NCBI GenBank assembly: GCA_019059635.1
Contig: JAGVRJ010000015.1
Span: 682,001-746,000 of the forward strand
DNA length: 64,000 nucleotides
Source of the DNA: Proales similis
Lineage: Eukaryota > Rotifera > Eurotatoria > Ploima > Proalidae
Direction of reading: 5' to 3'
Each line of letters begins with the position of its first letter. The first letter of the stretch is position 1. Under the pieces are notes generated by a model that did not search any database, was not told where the DNA came from, and worked only from the letters and a program-made list of their open reading frames with translations. Positions 1-12,450 of this stretch are shown here, piece after piece. A program made the translations under genes and the position numbers.

Positions 1-1135
1 ACCAGACCCGAATCACGCGCGGACTGAGTCCAGTCATTTCGACGAGCTGTTCTTTCATGAGCGCATCGGGCCGCGGATTGGCTCCATAGCATGTTCGCAG
101 TGTGTGCAATTGTTTCTCATTCAAAACAGTTCGAACCCGAGTGGTCTTGTCCTTGCGTCCGGAGCCTTTGCCTTCTGATCGGTTGGCGCGCGACGCAGAC
201 GCGTTGTTGTTGCCACTTGCCGTTGTGCTGTTCGAACTGAGCGATTCGGAGCTCATGCGTTGATTGCCGGTCGGATTGCTACTGTTCATGTTGTTTGCCG
301 AATTGACGCCGTTCATATGGACCGCAGACGAGTACGGGTTCATTCTTTGGCCCGAGATCGAGTGATTCGGAGGCATCATTGCCTGATTGGGTCCGAAGCC
401 GGGCGACATGCAGTTCTGGCTGTCTTCAAAATCCGTGGAAAAGTCCTCTCCGACACTGCCGCCAGGCGGATACTTCAGCATGTTGTTTTTGACCGCCTGA
501 TTGCCGATTATGTTTGTGATGTTCTGACAGGAATTTATCGAAGGTGGCAAAGGCTCGCCCATGCCCGACTGAGCTGGCTGATGCTGAACGCCCGGCATCA
601 TGAGCATCTGAGGCTTCGAGCTGGCATTCATGTTGAAATATTGCTTCTCGCACATCTCGTGGTCCACTTTGCACAGGAGGCCGTCTTCTCGCATGGCGAA
701 CTCGTCGCCTGGCGCCAACTGGTTATTGCACATTTGACAGCGAAAGCATTCAACGTGGTAGATGCGACTGCCGGCCTTCATGACCATGTCGCACTTGTTG
801 AACGGCTCGCGGCATTTGAAACATTTTCTGGAAAATAATCTTTTACGAATAGACGCGATTAGAAGCACTGGCGACGAGAACGAGTGCAATGCGCAATTTT
901 ACCTAAAGTAGTCTAATTTACAGTAGGTGCGGCCGTTGCGAACGAAGCATGTACAGTTCTCGTCCAGATTTACTCCGCACTCAGCGCATTTCAAGCATTT
1001 GGCGTGCCACTCGAGGTCAGGCGCCACTTTCAGTATGTACTGGTCGGTTATTTGGCTGCCGCATCCGGCGCATAAGGAGACCGACTTGTCCGATAGGCAG
1101 GCGTCTATTCGAATAAATGAACAGCGTGAGGCCAA
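1..1135 (-). CDS. ISL1: Islet-class LIM-homeodomain transcription factor, partial
   Basis: LIM-homeodomain transcription factor of the Islet/tailup class, which specifies motor neurons and other cell types in bilaterians. The LIM1 domain lies in the exon 1135-903 ([32 protein letters not shown]). A 75-bp GT-AG intron (902-828) separates it from an exon starting at 827 that carries LIM2 ([25 protein letters not shown]), a long Ser/Asn-rich linker and most of the homeodomain. The homeodomain ([17 protein letters not shown], then [19 protein letters not shown]) runs off the left edge inside helix 3. Linker and C-terminus beyond the edge are not visible. The ATG at 1135 is uncertain: family members usually have a short separate first coding exon, and an acceptor-like CAAG near 1085 precedes the conserved part. 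The assignment to Islet rather than Lhx rests on the near-identical LIM1 and homeodomain motifs. Confidence 0.93.
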
Positions 1136-2103
1136 GTCAAACAGCAGTGAGCATCAGCTATAGTATCGCTTAATAATAGGGCCGGTATGGGCAGGCACTT
1201 GACAGCGCTAATTTGCGCGTCATTTCTTCGTTTCTCTCGCGCGACAAGGCAAGATGCAGAAAGAAAGGACTACTCTAAAAGGCAGGCGATGAGAACGACG
1301 CCAGGCGGTCGATCAACGCAACGGGATTCGAACAGCTTTTTACAAAACAGCTTGGCGCCAGCTTTTAATTCATATGCTGGCCGACTGACTTCCCGTCTGG
1401 CCTTGTATTTAGCGACCGAGCAGCCAACGGGCTCTTAAATCGATCGATCCAAGTCACAAAAATCAATCAAACTCAATCTTGAGGTGTTTTTTTTTTCAAT
1501 AGTGAGTATTCAAGCGGGGCGCACGCCCACGATATATATCCGCTTCCGATCGAACTCAACTCGACGGCATCTAGAGGCTTGAGAATAGGATGCGAGCTTG
1601 AGAATAGGTTGAGAGCGCTCCTGAGAGTGGCACCAATTGAAGAGGTCGAATCCAGCCCTCGAGAGGAGGACAGGGAGAAGAGAGAGAGAGAAAGAGAATC
1701 GACCGAAAAGGAAGAGAAGCAACTAAAAGGAAGAGAATGGAAGTTGGAAGTTCAAGACGGAAAAGAGTTGAAGGCAAGCAATGTGTAAGCGGAAGATGAC
1801 GAGTTGAAGCTCGAGTGATCAAATCAAAGATTTGGCGCCGTCCGATCGATAGACGGCTAAAACTTGAAGAGCAAACTCAAACAAGACGCGCGGCGGCGCA
1901 TTCCACGCTCTCATGTGCCAGCAATAATTATTTGCGCTTGTCACTCAACTTTTCTCCTCAATTAAGCTAAATCAAACATGTCAGCATGAAGATGAAAAGC
2001 CGCTCTATTCGTCCACATACATTTTACGCTCCACGTCCGTCCGCCGGCTCGCCTTCCTTGGTCGCTTTGTGCCTGCCAGAGCAGCTCCGCCGAGCGAGAC
2101 CGG

Positions 2104-2120
2104 CTCTCTCTCTCTCTCTC
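2104..2120. repeat. (CT)n microsatellite
   Basis: An uninterrupted CT dinucleotide run of about eight units, one of many such tracts in the non-coding DNA of this window. Confidence 0.9.
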
Positions 2121-3380
2121 TTGGCTTCTCAGTCGCTCTCGTTTCTTTTTCGTTCACTTTGAGCCAGGGCGAGTGCAAATTAAGTGCAGCCGAGTAAAGG
2201 CTTGCCGCTCGCAAAGTAAAGAAAACTGCCAACTTCTGACGTACGAAAAGAAAATCCTCAGAAATGAACGCCGAAATGCAAACGTCGACACAAGCGTGCG
2301 CGCCAAAATGCTTGGCGGCGAACGCGACGGGCTGCGTCTGGCAAAACTTGAAATTTACGCCCAAACAGGAAGTTCAAATAAACTTTCGAAGAGATGTGGC
2401 GGGCGAATGCAGGTCGCGCGAGAGAATGAACAATTGAGTCAAGTCAGAATAAAGAAGCAAGCTTGATTCGGGTGGGCGATAATTCTCGAGCTAGCGAGCA
2501 GGCACTTACTTGAGAGCATAAGAGTAGATGCTGACTGTGAGTCGCTTTGAATGTATGTCTCGTTCATGCCGATTACTTCTCTGCTGTGGCCGTTTATGTA
2601 CATTGAAGAGACCAAGTGGTTGACATTCAGAATGGCTGGCGTTGGCTTTTATTCGGCTGAACGTGGTCCGGGACCAAATTACCGTCGGCAATCGCAGTCG
2701 AACAGGTCTGGTGTGTGTGAGAAGCGATTTCTAAATGAACTATTTCTAAATGAACACGATCAGATTCAGACGGATGAAGAAGCGAGAAATTCATTTCAAT
2801 TGCAACGATCTGCTGTCGTCGCTTTTTAATTGCTCGTGACGCTCAGTCGATTCGGTTTGTAAAAACTGCCGCTAACCGGCGCCGAATTCTCCCACACATT
2901 CTGGCAAATAATGGCTGCAGCGGATGAGACGAGCTGCTCTCCGGCTTGTGGACCTGCTTGCCCAGTCGCGCTCATATTGCCTCATAAATTATTACGCGGT
3001 TGCAACGAGAAACGCATTGATCGCAATATAAATGCGAGTTAAAATGAATTAGAGGCGAACGAAAAAAGGTGGGGCAGAGCGAATCCGGTTCTGTAATGGA
3101 GCTGATGACACGATTCAGGAAATAACGGCGATCTGACCCATCCGTGTCATTTGGCCATTTGACGGCCTTGCCGATGAAACACACAGAGCACAGTTCACGC
3201 TCAGTGGCAGAGGCAGTCGCCTGATTGTAATTAGGTGAAACAAATCAAACTAGAGCTGCGCCAAGCAAATTATGGAATTGGGCACAACAACGGCGAAAGG
3301 AAGAAAAAGTAAATCAGAAGCGCAAAAGAACATATTTCTCGATGCAAATGACTCGAACGCGGTCGCTAGACGGGCTTGTG

Positions 3381-3465
3381 GCCAATCAGAATGCTCCGAT
3401 TGGCTGAATGTGCCAAGTAGAGCAACGACTCTTTCTGATTGGCCGACGCGAACGGGCCAATCAGA
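3381..3465. repeat. Two CCAAT-containing inverted repeats in tandem
   Basis: The first hairpin has GCCAATC at 3381-3387 and GATTGGC at 3398-3404. The second has perfect 11-bp arms, TCTGATTGGCC at 3434-3444 and GGCCAATCAGA at 3455-3465, with a 10-bp spacer. Four ATTGG/CCAAT cores fall within 85 bp. This could be a cluster of CCAAT-box sites in both orientations or a cruciform-forming element. No adjacent gene start was identified. Confidence 0.8.
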
Positions 3466-3647
3466 GAGGCGTCGGCGATATTTTCGATTTTGAAAAGTAT
3501 TCTCATCTTTGTTGTCGCTCTGCAACATTCTCTAGTGCCTCAAGTTAGAGAAGAATTCGCAGGCAAAACAATAAGAGAATAGCAGTTTGCCACTTGGATT
3601 TGGCTTGGATCGCTTGCGCAAAGCATTTTCTCCAGAGCCTTGTAGAG

Positions 3648-3741
3648 AAAGAGAGAGAGCGAGAGAGGGCGAGGGAGAGAGAGAGAGAGCAAGGGAGAGA
3701 ACATAAAAAATGAAAAAGAGAGCGAGAGAGAGAGAGAGAGG
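3648..3741. repeat. Polypurine GA-rich tract
   Basis: About 94 bp made almost only of GA dinucleotides with short A-rich interruptions. It creates spurious open frames of Ser/Leu repeats on the minus strand. Confidence 0.85.
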
Positions 3742-6700
3742 GAAAAGAAACGCTACTGATTGGGTCCACGTTTCTGCAAGCTGCACTAAGACTCGCTGCC
3801 AAATTATGACGAGCCTAATATGAGGAGCTCGAAGCTGCAATTTACTCGACGCGAAAATATTTCATTTCGGTGAGATGTTGGGCTCGTTAGAATGCTGCTC
3901 GCAGGTATCAACAAACCTCTTGCCATTCCATCTCATCGTCTGTTTTTGGCTTGCGTTTAGTCGAGCGCTTTACTTGGCGCAATGGCGCTCGTCTCAGTCC
4001 AACTAATATTGAAACTAAGGCCGCCAGGCAATAATTCGTTCGATAGAGAGAAAGCGAGAGAAAATTAGAGTGGAAGGCATTGTCAAGTGAGTGATCAATG
4101 CGGCCCGATAAGCCAGACGGACGAATTTTGCCGGCCACAGTCGAGAGGCAGTGATAACACGAGCGTAAATATTTGCTTGTCATTTGTTCAAGTCCATGTT
4201 GAAGTCGGTTGGAGCTTGCAGAGACATGCAGAGATAGGGAGAGGCACACAAACTGCAAAGTAGATGACATGACAAGCGCGACGAGGCGCAACGGCGACCA
4301 GTCGGCGCATCACGGCCAATGCTCTGGACAGACTACGCTCCAAGTTGTCTTTCTTCAATGATTGGTCAAGCAGATCGAGCCAAATCGGGAAGAGAGAAGA
4401 AGAAAAATAAATCGACGCCTGGTTATTATCAGCGAAATGTACTCTTTGCATGCACTCGCGAGCTGCTCAGCTGTTTGTTTAAAAATGGCTTATCAGCATT
4501 GGCGTCTGCTTTATTTGGCCTGGCTCTCAAAAAAACATATAAATAGGAAAAAACAAAGCGAAAAAAAAAACAACAACAAATAAACGAAAGCCGTGTCACC
4601 AGAGCTGGCGTCTGGCTGGCCTCACCCTTTAGGCCACTCTTTCATTCACGTTCAGACTCCAAGCACATGACCTCAGTGTTTCTCGGTGCTCACCTCAGCC
4701 GCAAGCATGTCACATCTATTCTGGCGCGGCCCAAATCGAATTAAAACAGACTGGTTGACGAACGAATGAGGAAGAAAAAGGGCCTGAGGAGACTAAAGCG
4801 ACCAAAAAACGGGGGAAGAGGGCAGGGAGAAGGAACGTGAGATTAGACTCGCCACGCGCTTCTCTATTCCCTTCGCTATTTCCCCGGCAGCTTTGATCGG
4901 AGAGTAGCATTTGGACGAGCGATCGAGATAAAGATCATAGTCTGGTCGCATGCGCCTCAGTTGTCTATTGCTCCTCTGTGGCAGCTATTCCTGCCAGGCC
5001 GTGTTGCACAAAACAAGCAGACAAAAGTGAGCCGGCACGTTCAGAGCAGCCTATTCAGCCGACGACGACTCCAAAGGCTCGGCAACACGGGCATTTAGCT
5101 AATTAATTAATATTTGCAATCGGCAGCATTTGCGAAATAAAAATGCCGATGAAAAGGCCGTGAGCACTGGTGGCGGCTCTGAGATAAAGGCATCGATGCA
5201 AGTCACACTGGTCAGCATATCGTCGGCCGCACACTCGCGCACACAAGGGCAATTGAACCCAATCGAGCAGATTGAAATGGAAAAGTGATTCTGCGCTCTA
5301 AAACCATCGCAGATTCATTAGTGTTGGCCAATTAAACATATCGCCGAATGGAGAGCAAATGTTGAAACGCATTAGCTTACAATGCTCGCTCGTTGCGTTC
5401 GCGCACTCTCTTCGCTCCACTCTGACTCCTCTCTCACTCTCGCTCCTCTCTCACTCTGTGGGCCTTCTCGCTGACTCGATCGCACACTTTCTGCAGCCCC
5501 TCTCCTCTTCGCTTGGTTTGGTTGGCTGAGGCGAAAATTGCCTCAAATGGAGCTCGTTAACACTTATCTCTCAGTAGACAGCCTCTCTAGATCGTTTCAC
5601 TTTCAAGTACTCGACAAAAAAAAATGCTTTTAACATTTAAAAGCCTACAATGTGGTTGGCCGCAGGCTGTGCGCGAACCTTTTTGCTTTCTGCTCTTTTA
5701 GACTCTCTCACACTCGGTCTGCGTTCATCTGCTCGCAGTCAGGCTGACAGACAAGCAAGCGGCCGGTGATGAATCACAAGTGACTGTTCCAACGGCTCTC
5801 TCTTTCCTCTCTCTCGATCGATCTCTCTCTCTCTCTTCTGTGCAAATGCGTTTCAGTTGGACTAGATGGCATCAAGCGGTCCAGAAGCCTAAAAGCCCCT
5901 CTGACTTGTTTCATGCGTCAATTGGTTTGAATCAATGAGTTGTCGAAAATGCGATTGAATCTGTTCTGCTGGGCTTGAGAGAAAGCCGCCACCGCCAGCG
6001 TCTGGTTATTTTACTCTTCGACTGCGGCCGTCATTTGTCGTCGTTGATCTGATTGCTATTGTTTAGGCTTGTGTGCTCTCTCTCTCTCTCTGGTTGTTTG
6101 TTTACTCTCGGGCTCGATTACGAACGTGGAGCGAAAAATTCGCCTATAGCCCGCTAGTGACTGTATTCAAATCGACACAAGCAGCCAATGAACAACGGAT
6201 GGACGCGCAGGCTATCGCCTAACATGCAAACATCCGACTGGTTTCGTTTTCGTTCGCCACGGGCATAATTCGTTCACTGACTCATTGCGAACGTGGTCGA
6301 CTCAAAGCGCGTAGACCAGAGAGCGGAAACAAGCGGCGGATGGCAAGTGTGAAACAGTCAGACCTAGCCAGCGAGAGAGCGACTGAGACTAAGCGAGTGA
6401 GAGAGAAAAAAGTGGAGAACAAAGGAAGGTTTGATACTGTAGTTGTGAAGCAGCAGGCAAACAGGCGCACGACGAGCTGCTTGGTCACGCTCAGAGTGTG
6501 GCAATGGGACAAAGCGGCAAGATTTGTTTACTCAGGCCGATTGGCTTGCAATGCAAAACGGAAAGCGGCTGGGGAATTGCTGGGTGCAGCAGAGTGAGTC
6601 ATGAGCCAAGGAACGAGACAAGTGGACGATAAGTGCCCGTCATCAGCACTTTAAGGAGATTAGAACGATTAACTTTTCATTCATTTGAACAAAAGATATT

Positions 6701-9700
6701 GGACCCGTGGGCGAAGAAGATTAGACGCTGCCAGGCCCGTTCGCGAATTCATTTCGCAAATAGCGAGCAAACAATGAGCGCGCGCTCGAACAAAAGCTGC
6801 TGGCCGAGGAGTCAAGCCTCGTATTAATTTCATTAAATTCAATCGATTCGCGCGTCTCATGTCTGCCTTGTCTCACTCGGCTCGCACTCGCTGACTGCTG
6901 CTGCTGCCACTCTGTTTTGGTCTCAGAAGAATTTAATACTTTAATTGACGTCCAATTGGCCATGAAGCGCGTCAAGATTCATTCGAAAGCAAATTGATGT
7001 TGATATGTTGACGAATAGAGCGCGCTTGCGATTGTCATTAGAGGATGACACAGTGTGTGCCTCCGGCTCCGTGTAGCAGTCGAGAGAAACGCTCGGACAA
7101 GTCGCGTCAGCACGCACCGCACTCGCGTCTGTTTAAATTCGTGAGCGAGAAAATTGAATTGGACGTTTGGCTCTTCCGTTTTGCTTGCTAAAATGAATAT
7201 TCGCTTGTCGCTGCTCAACGTGATAAATGTCTGCGATTTCTCTTCTCACAGGCAGATCGCACCGATCAAATGCTCGGCATCCTAGTTCGTGAATAAAAAA
7301 TCAGCGATTTTCGCTTATCGCGTGTCAATGGGCGTTTTGTAGCGAACTGCAGTCACGAGCAACACTTGGCCATCCAGTAAAATGTGTTCAAATGCGCAAT
7401 AGTCTAAAAACCGGAAGAGACGCGGAAAGCATTTCCATTAGACAATCAAAATGCCGCACGGTTCACGGATGCATTTTAGCGCCAAAGCAAACCTAGAACT
7501 GGCTGGCTGGAAGTAAAACAAAACCAGAATTAGCTCGGGCGACGATCGTACTGGCGGCGATGGTGGCTAAGCCAAGAAGCCAGAACTTGATGAGTGATTG
7601 AATGCGAGAAAGCACACAAGCAGCTATGAGTCGCAGGACTTGCTGCAATCGTTAAATACTGGCGGGCGAATGCAAGCTTTTAAGGGAAGGGAAAGCGAAA
7701 AGGCAAACGTTTCACGCGAAGGGAAACGATTTGGCCAAAGAAGGATGAAACTGGAAAATGGAGATTGAAAGCTTTTAGTCGCAGGCGAAGACGAAGTAGG
7801 AGGAGGCGAAGGAAGGCGAGTAGAAATGGCCAAGAGAGAGAGAGAGGAAAAGATCAAGTGAGCTTTTAGAGCAACAAGGGCGACAGAGTGGGGCTTTTGC
7901 TATTTCACCGCGCGTACGGCACGCGAGCAAAAGAGGCAGCAAAAAGCAACCAGCAGCAGCCGCGATAAGGAAGAACGAGAGAGAGAGAGAGAATGTTTGT
8001 TTAGTGTCGAGCAAGTTCCATTACAATTGTTAATGAATTCAGAGGATTAATTGATTCGCTTTGACCGACGAGATGTTGCTGTGTGTGCAGCGCGTGAACA
8101 CAACTAGTCCGGATTCGGTGTACTGGTCGCTTGTAAGAGGCCCTATAAGGTCGTTTAAAACAACTCACGATTGGTATGCAAAAATAGACGCCTCCAATGC
8201 GATTGGGAGCAACTGAATACAACTGAATTAAGAAAATAACCAAAAAAAAGAGGGGAAAACTAAATGAAAAAAGGCTGTATAGAGAGAAAGAACATTCAAG
8301 TGCCGTTGAATGGGACGTAGAAAGAGCATTCGTGCATTTTCATTTGGTCGCTCACTCGTCGCAGAGGCGAGAGAGAGAGAGAAAGAAAGAGAAGGATCTG
8401 AAAAGCTCGCCGCCAATGACCGGGCGAGTGAATAGCGCGGTCAAGCGTCTGCCTAATAGAGATACTCTGGCACAAAGGTCGAAAAGAGCGGCACTTAAGT
8501 GGGAGCAATTTGCTGCTGTTGGAAACTAATGGATCGCATGCGTTTAAAGCCTGATGATTGCGGCTCTCTCGGCGGCAGCCGCAGCAGCATCATACATTCG
8601 CCTACAGGTATTCATTAGACAGACATTGGGTCCAAAGCCAAATCGGAAGGATGTGCTCCAGACGCGGATATGCAAAGGCCAACATGCTGAATGCATCTGC
8701 TTCTGCGTTGCACGCGCCGTCTACTTTGATCGGCACATTCACCGCATCGGGCAGTTGTTCTAAGCGATTAAATGTTGAGTGATCTGAAATGGCACCAGCG
8801 CAGATGCATGAGCCGCCAAATGGAAGCGGCCGTTGTGCAATCTTCCACTAGGCCGAGAGATCACACACACACTAGCGGCAGAAGCGATTAATTCGCAAAG
8901 CAAACAATCGCCCGCGGCTGATAATCCATTAGACGACGATTCTTGCCAGCTCGGCCATTCATCACACGGTGCTCACTCTTATCAGCCCAGCAGCCTTCAA
9001 AAAGACCACCAGCAGTCGTCTCTGTTGGCTGTTTAATTCAACGAAAAAAACCTCTCCCAAGTCGAATAAATCTAATCCTGCCAGAGACGGCCTCAATTCC
9101 CACGTTTGATTTAACTCAAACGTGCTTGTCGACGCCAATTCAGTTAATTGCTGGTACAGTTCTGAAGCCTTTTTTCACGTTCTGTCGCGTCCCTAATTTC
9201 CAGCCATCTCCAACCGATTGTTTTCTCGAAGACGATCGATTCCTGCTTGGATTCCTCAAATTGAGAGAAAAGACAGAGAGAGAGAAAGAGGATGCAATAA
9301 TGGAGTCGGTCCGATGATTCAAGCAAATAATAGACTCAATCGGATTGTCTAGAGCGTTTATCACGTGTTCAACGCCGGATTGAATAAGGCCGATTGAGAC
9401 CGCTGGCGTTGTTGGTTTTTAGAGAAGCATTAAAATGTTTAATTTTCAATTAGCTTGTTTGTATCGCCAACAAGCGGTTGGAAGCTGCTCAGGCGACTGG
9501 GCATGCACACCGCCTAATTGATGCTTTATTTGTTTTGACGCGCTCGCTTGGTTGTTTGCAGCTAATGAACGTAGGGCGGCGCGCGCGGGCATATGGCTGC
9601 CCGCCGCCTCATTGCTGTTTGAATCGAGTCTACTCGCAGGCCGTCTTCAATGAGCAAGCGAATCGCTCTACAGAACAGAAAGGGAGGGGGGAGAAGAAGG

Positions 9701-10169
9701 AGGCGATCGCATTCTAATCTGCTGCTAATCGCTCTTATCTGGGCCCCGCATCATCGCCTTTGTTTGCTTTGCTAATTGACTTCATCGGTCTGTGTCGGCG
9801 TCTTGGTTTGTTAAATGCTCGATGCTTTTAATTTTGCCTTTAAATTCGCTATCAATCGGCCTAACAGTTGGAAACGGATAGAAACGCCCATAAAGGAGAG
9901 AGAGAAAGGGAAAGAATGCCCGCGCTGCAATATAAGCCATCCCAGGCAGTCTCCTTCCCCTTGGATGTTGCTATCTCAGACTGGCATGATGCAAACCAAA
10001 CAAGATCTCACACGCAGCGCAAGCAAGTAAAAAAAGCAGACAAAAGAGCGACTTGCGTAAAAAAATTCATTCAGTGCCATTTCAGTTGGCATCGTATTTT
10101 AATAAAAGAAGCATTTATCACATAGAGCTACGTCATCATTCTTGAATTGATGTTTTAGTGTTTGGTTCT

Positions 10170-12212
10170 AAAATGAGAGAAACAAAGGTTTAGATTCGTT
10201 TAGTAGATGAGTAGCAGGGAGAGAGGGAGAGAGAGAGAGGAAAAGAGAAAAATACCTTTTCCTGTAATGATAAGGAGGATGGGCATGAGGCTGCTGCTGC
10301 TGCTGAGACGGATGAGGCTGATGATGATGCACAGACTGTTGAGCTGGCGCAGGCCGGAATGGCTTTATTTCGTTTCCGTAGTCTTTGAACTCGGACGATT
10401 TCAAACAGGCGATTGCGTGGCTTAACTGAGACACGCTCTCGGCTGGCGCGCTGCTATTTCGCATCGCCTTTAGCTCGCGTTCCAGCAGGCGAACGAGCGT
10501 GTCGTTGAGTTCATCGAAGCCGAGCGTCAGAATCGCTCGTCGCACCCGGTTCAATTCCTGTGTTAATCGAGGACTGCCTTTATGAAATGTGTACACTGGA
10601 TGCAATATCCTACTTTGTAAAAGACGGGCATTTTCTCGTTCATTTTCTTGGCGTTCCTGATTACTTTCTGCAAGTCGGACTAGTCGAACGGTTGGGTAAT
10701 TAAGAGAGAAGCTTTTCGCTTTAGTCGAATAAGTTTCAGGCAATTACATTCAAGTTGGCTTGACGGTACCAAACTATGCTTGGCTTTGAGTAGCTCTTGC
10801 CTCTTTGCGTCTGATTGCCCGAGTCGGTGATTTCCAGATTCATTTTCCACAAACAGTCGCTTCCTTAGCTTCGAGCTTGAATCGGTATTTGCACCCTCAA
10901 TACTTGAACAAGCATTCACCTGGATTGAAAAGGCTGAGCATTAGAAGCGAACGTCGATGCTGAGGCGAACTCCCTTCGGTCCAGCTGTGAACGGCTCCGA
11001 ACCACTTTGGCCCGACTTGAACCAGAGCCGCCTTTGCTTCTTCCTTCAGCGTCGAATGGAGCAAATAATGCACCGCCTCAGTCTCCTCCTTGGCTTCTTC
11101 TGTGCCAGGCTTGAGCTGAATTCAAATTTCAACTCAATGTTTGAACCGCAAAGCGGCTGACTTCAAGATTTTCTCGTATTCACCTCGAGAACGTGCCGTG
11201 ACAGGACGTGCGGAGTGGGCAGACTTGAAAGACTCACAAAGCCGATTGTGAATAGCTTGGGTTCAGGTGTGGCGTTAGTGAATCGGAAATCTTGAAGACT
11301 GTCGACTCGAACTGTTTAATGTCTATGAAGTAAACGGAGAGCGGTACTGACCATCGATGCGAGAGAGGCGCCGGATTTAAATTGTAGGCCAAGTCGTTCT
11401 GACCGATTTTGAGTCGAATCTGCTTGAACGAGAGCAGCTCGTCGACTATCAACTGAGCCAAACATGCCAGCTGAGCATCTCTCTGCCCGACTCGATGCAC
11501 CTGACCGGGCGAATTGGTGAGCTCGATAATCTGCTGGCAAACGCTCGCGGTCGACTCGCTGTCACTCTCGACTGCCCTCTCAACGACCAGGACATCTAGC
11601 GAAAAGTTGAACGCAAACGGGAAGCTAGTTTGGCATTTCTCGGCCTGCTCAGGCGGGCAAATGCCACTCGATCTCATCTCCTCGTAAAGAGTTGCACTGT
11701 TCGTCCTGATTGTCTGATCGTAGTCTATTCCGGCGGCGAGCGCGTACTCTTTCAAAAGCGTTTCTCTTTGCCGTAGCTTTTGGAGAAACGCTTTGCTCGA
11801 CCCGTGACCGTGGTCAGTCTTGTCTCGATCGCAGGTCACAAGAATGATGTTCACGTTCAAGTGAGTACCGAGCAGCCGCATTGTCATTTCGTTCAACTTT
11901 TCCAGTGATTGTTCCAGATTGAACTGTTGACCGCATTTGACATCGGCCAGCAGCGTTGATTCATGATCGAGCTCGAACTCGACCACTCTGTCGGAACTTA
12001 TCTGTTTGAACGAATGGACGCTTGAGCGCAATGGCTGGGGTCCAGCAGCAGCAACCTACCAGTGCGATTGGCTCATTTTGATTCATTCGTTTCAGGCTGC
12101 TGCTCAACTCTTTTAGAAGTTCTTGTGCCAATTGGATCGGGCTCGACGACGAGTGGCCATCAAAGCGCTCAAACATGCAATCTGAATTGTCGACTATGAT
12201 CGCCACCGGCAT
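10170..12212 (-). CDS. INTS14: Integrator complex subunit 14 (VWA9)
   Basis: Subunit of the Integrator complex, which with INTS10 and INTS13 forms the accessory arm of the snRNA-processing and transcription-termination machinery in the nucleus. The first exon from the ATG at 12212 encodes MPVAIIVDNSDCMF, the VWA-domain start with the DxS motif of the family. A short intron follows, then a long exon down to about 11320 completes the VWA fold (VNIILVTCD, FPFAFNFSLDVLVV). Small exons at about 11214-11180 (TPHVLSRHVLE) and 11110-10920 (WFGAVHSWTEG, SLLMLSLFNP) match the beta-barrel region. The last conserved exon near 10580-10340 has LTQELNRVRRAILTLGF and LSHAIACLKSSEF, the diagnostic INTS14 C-terminal helices, ending in a His/Gln-rich tail. 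The final codons are not resolved. The donor before the third exon appears to be a weak GTCGAC. Confidence 0.87.
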
Positions 12213-12450
12213 TTTTCGTCAATATTGTTGCCTTTCCGAAAGCGATGCGAAACTTGAAATCTATTTGCGGAAAACTTAAAGAATCTCAAAATTTCAACCC
12301 TCGACCCGATGCAGATAAAACTTGACGTCTGGCCTTCTAACTAGCAAAACTAGAATTTATTTCACTAAAACAGAATTCAACGTCGAAATCGCCTAAAGAG
12401 CCAGGACGAGGCCAACTGTAGGAAAGGGAGGCTCACTCGTCACGGCGCGT

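Larger units (their letters stand above)
1136..10167. other. 9-kb gene-free region upstream of Islet
   Basis: I see no convincing coding exon here. The open frames are short, lack domain motifs and are biased by GA/CT tracts. The stretch holds many polypurine/polypyrimidine runs, AT-rich segments and a paired CCAAT inverted repeat at 3381-3465. It lies between the divergent 5' side of the Islet gene and the 3' end of INTS14. In an otherwise compact region this looks like cis-regulatory DNA, and it probably also contains the missing first exon of the Islet gene. Confidence 0.6.

Noticed and set aside
1318..1345. GTTCGAATCCC-like motif resembling a tRNA T-loop on the minus strand
   Set aside because: The flanking bases do not pair into a T-stem, and no D-arm or anticodon arm is present upstream.
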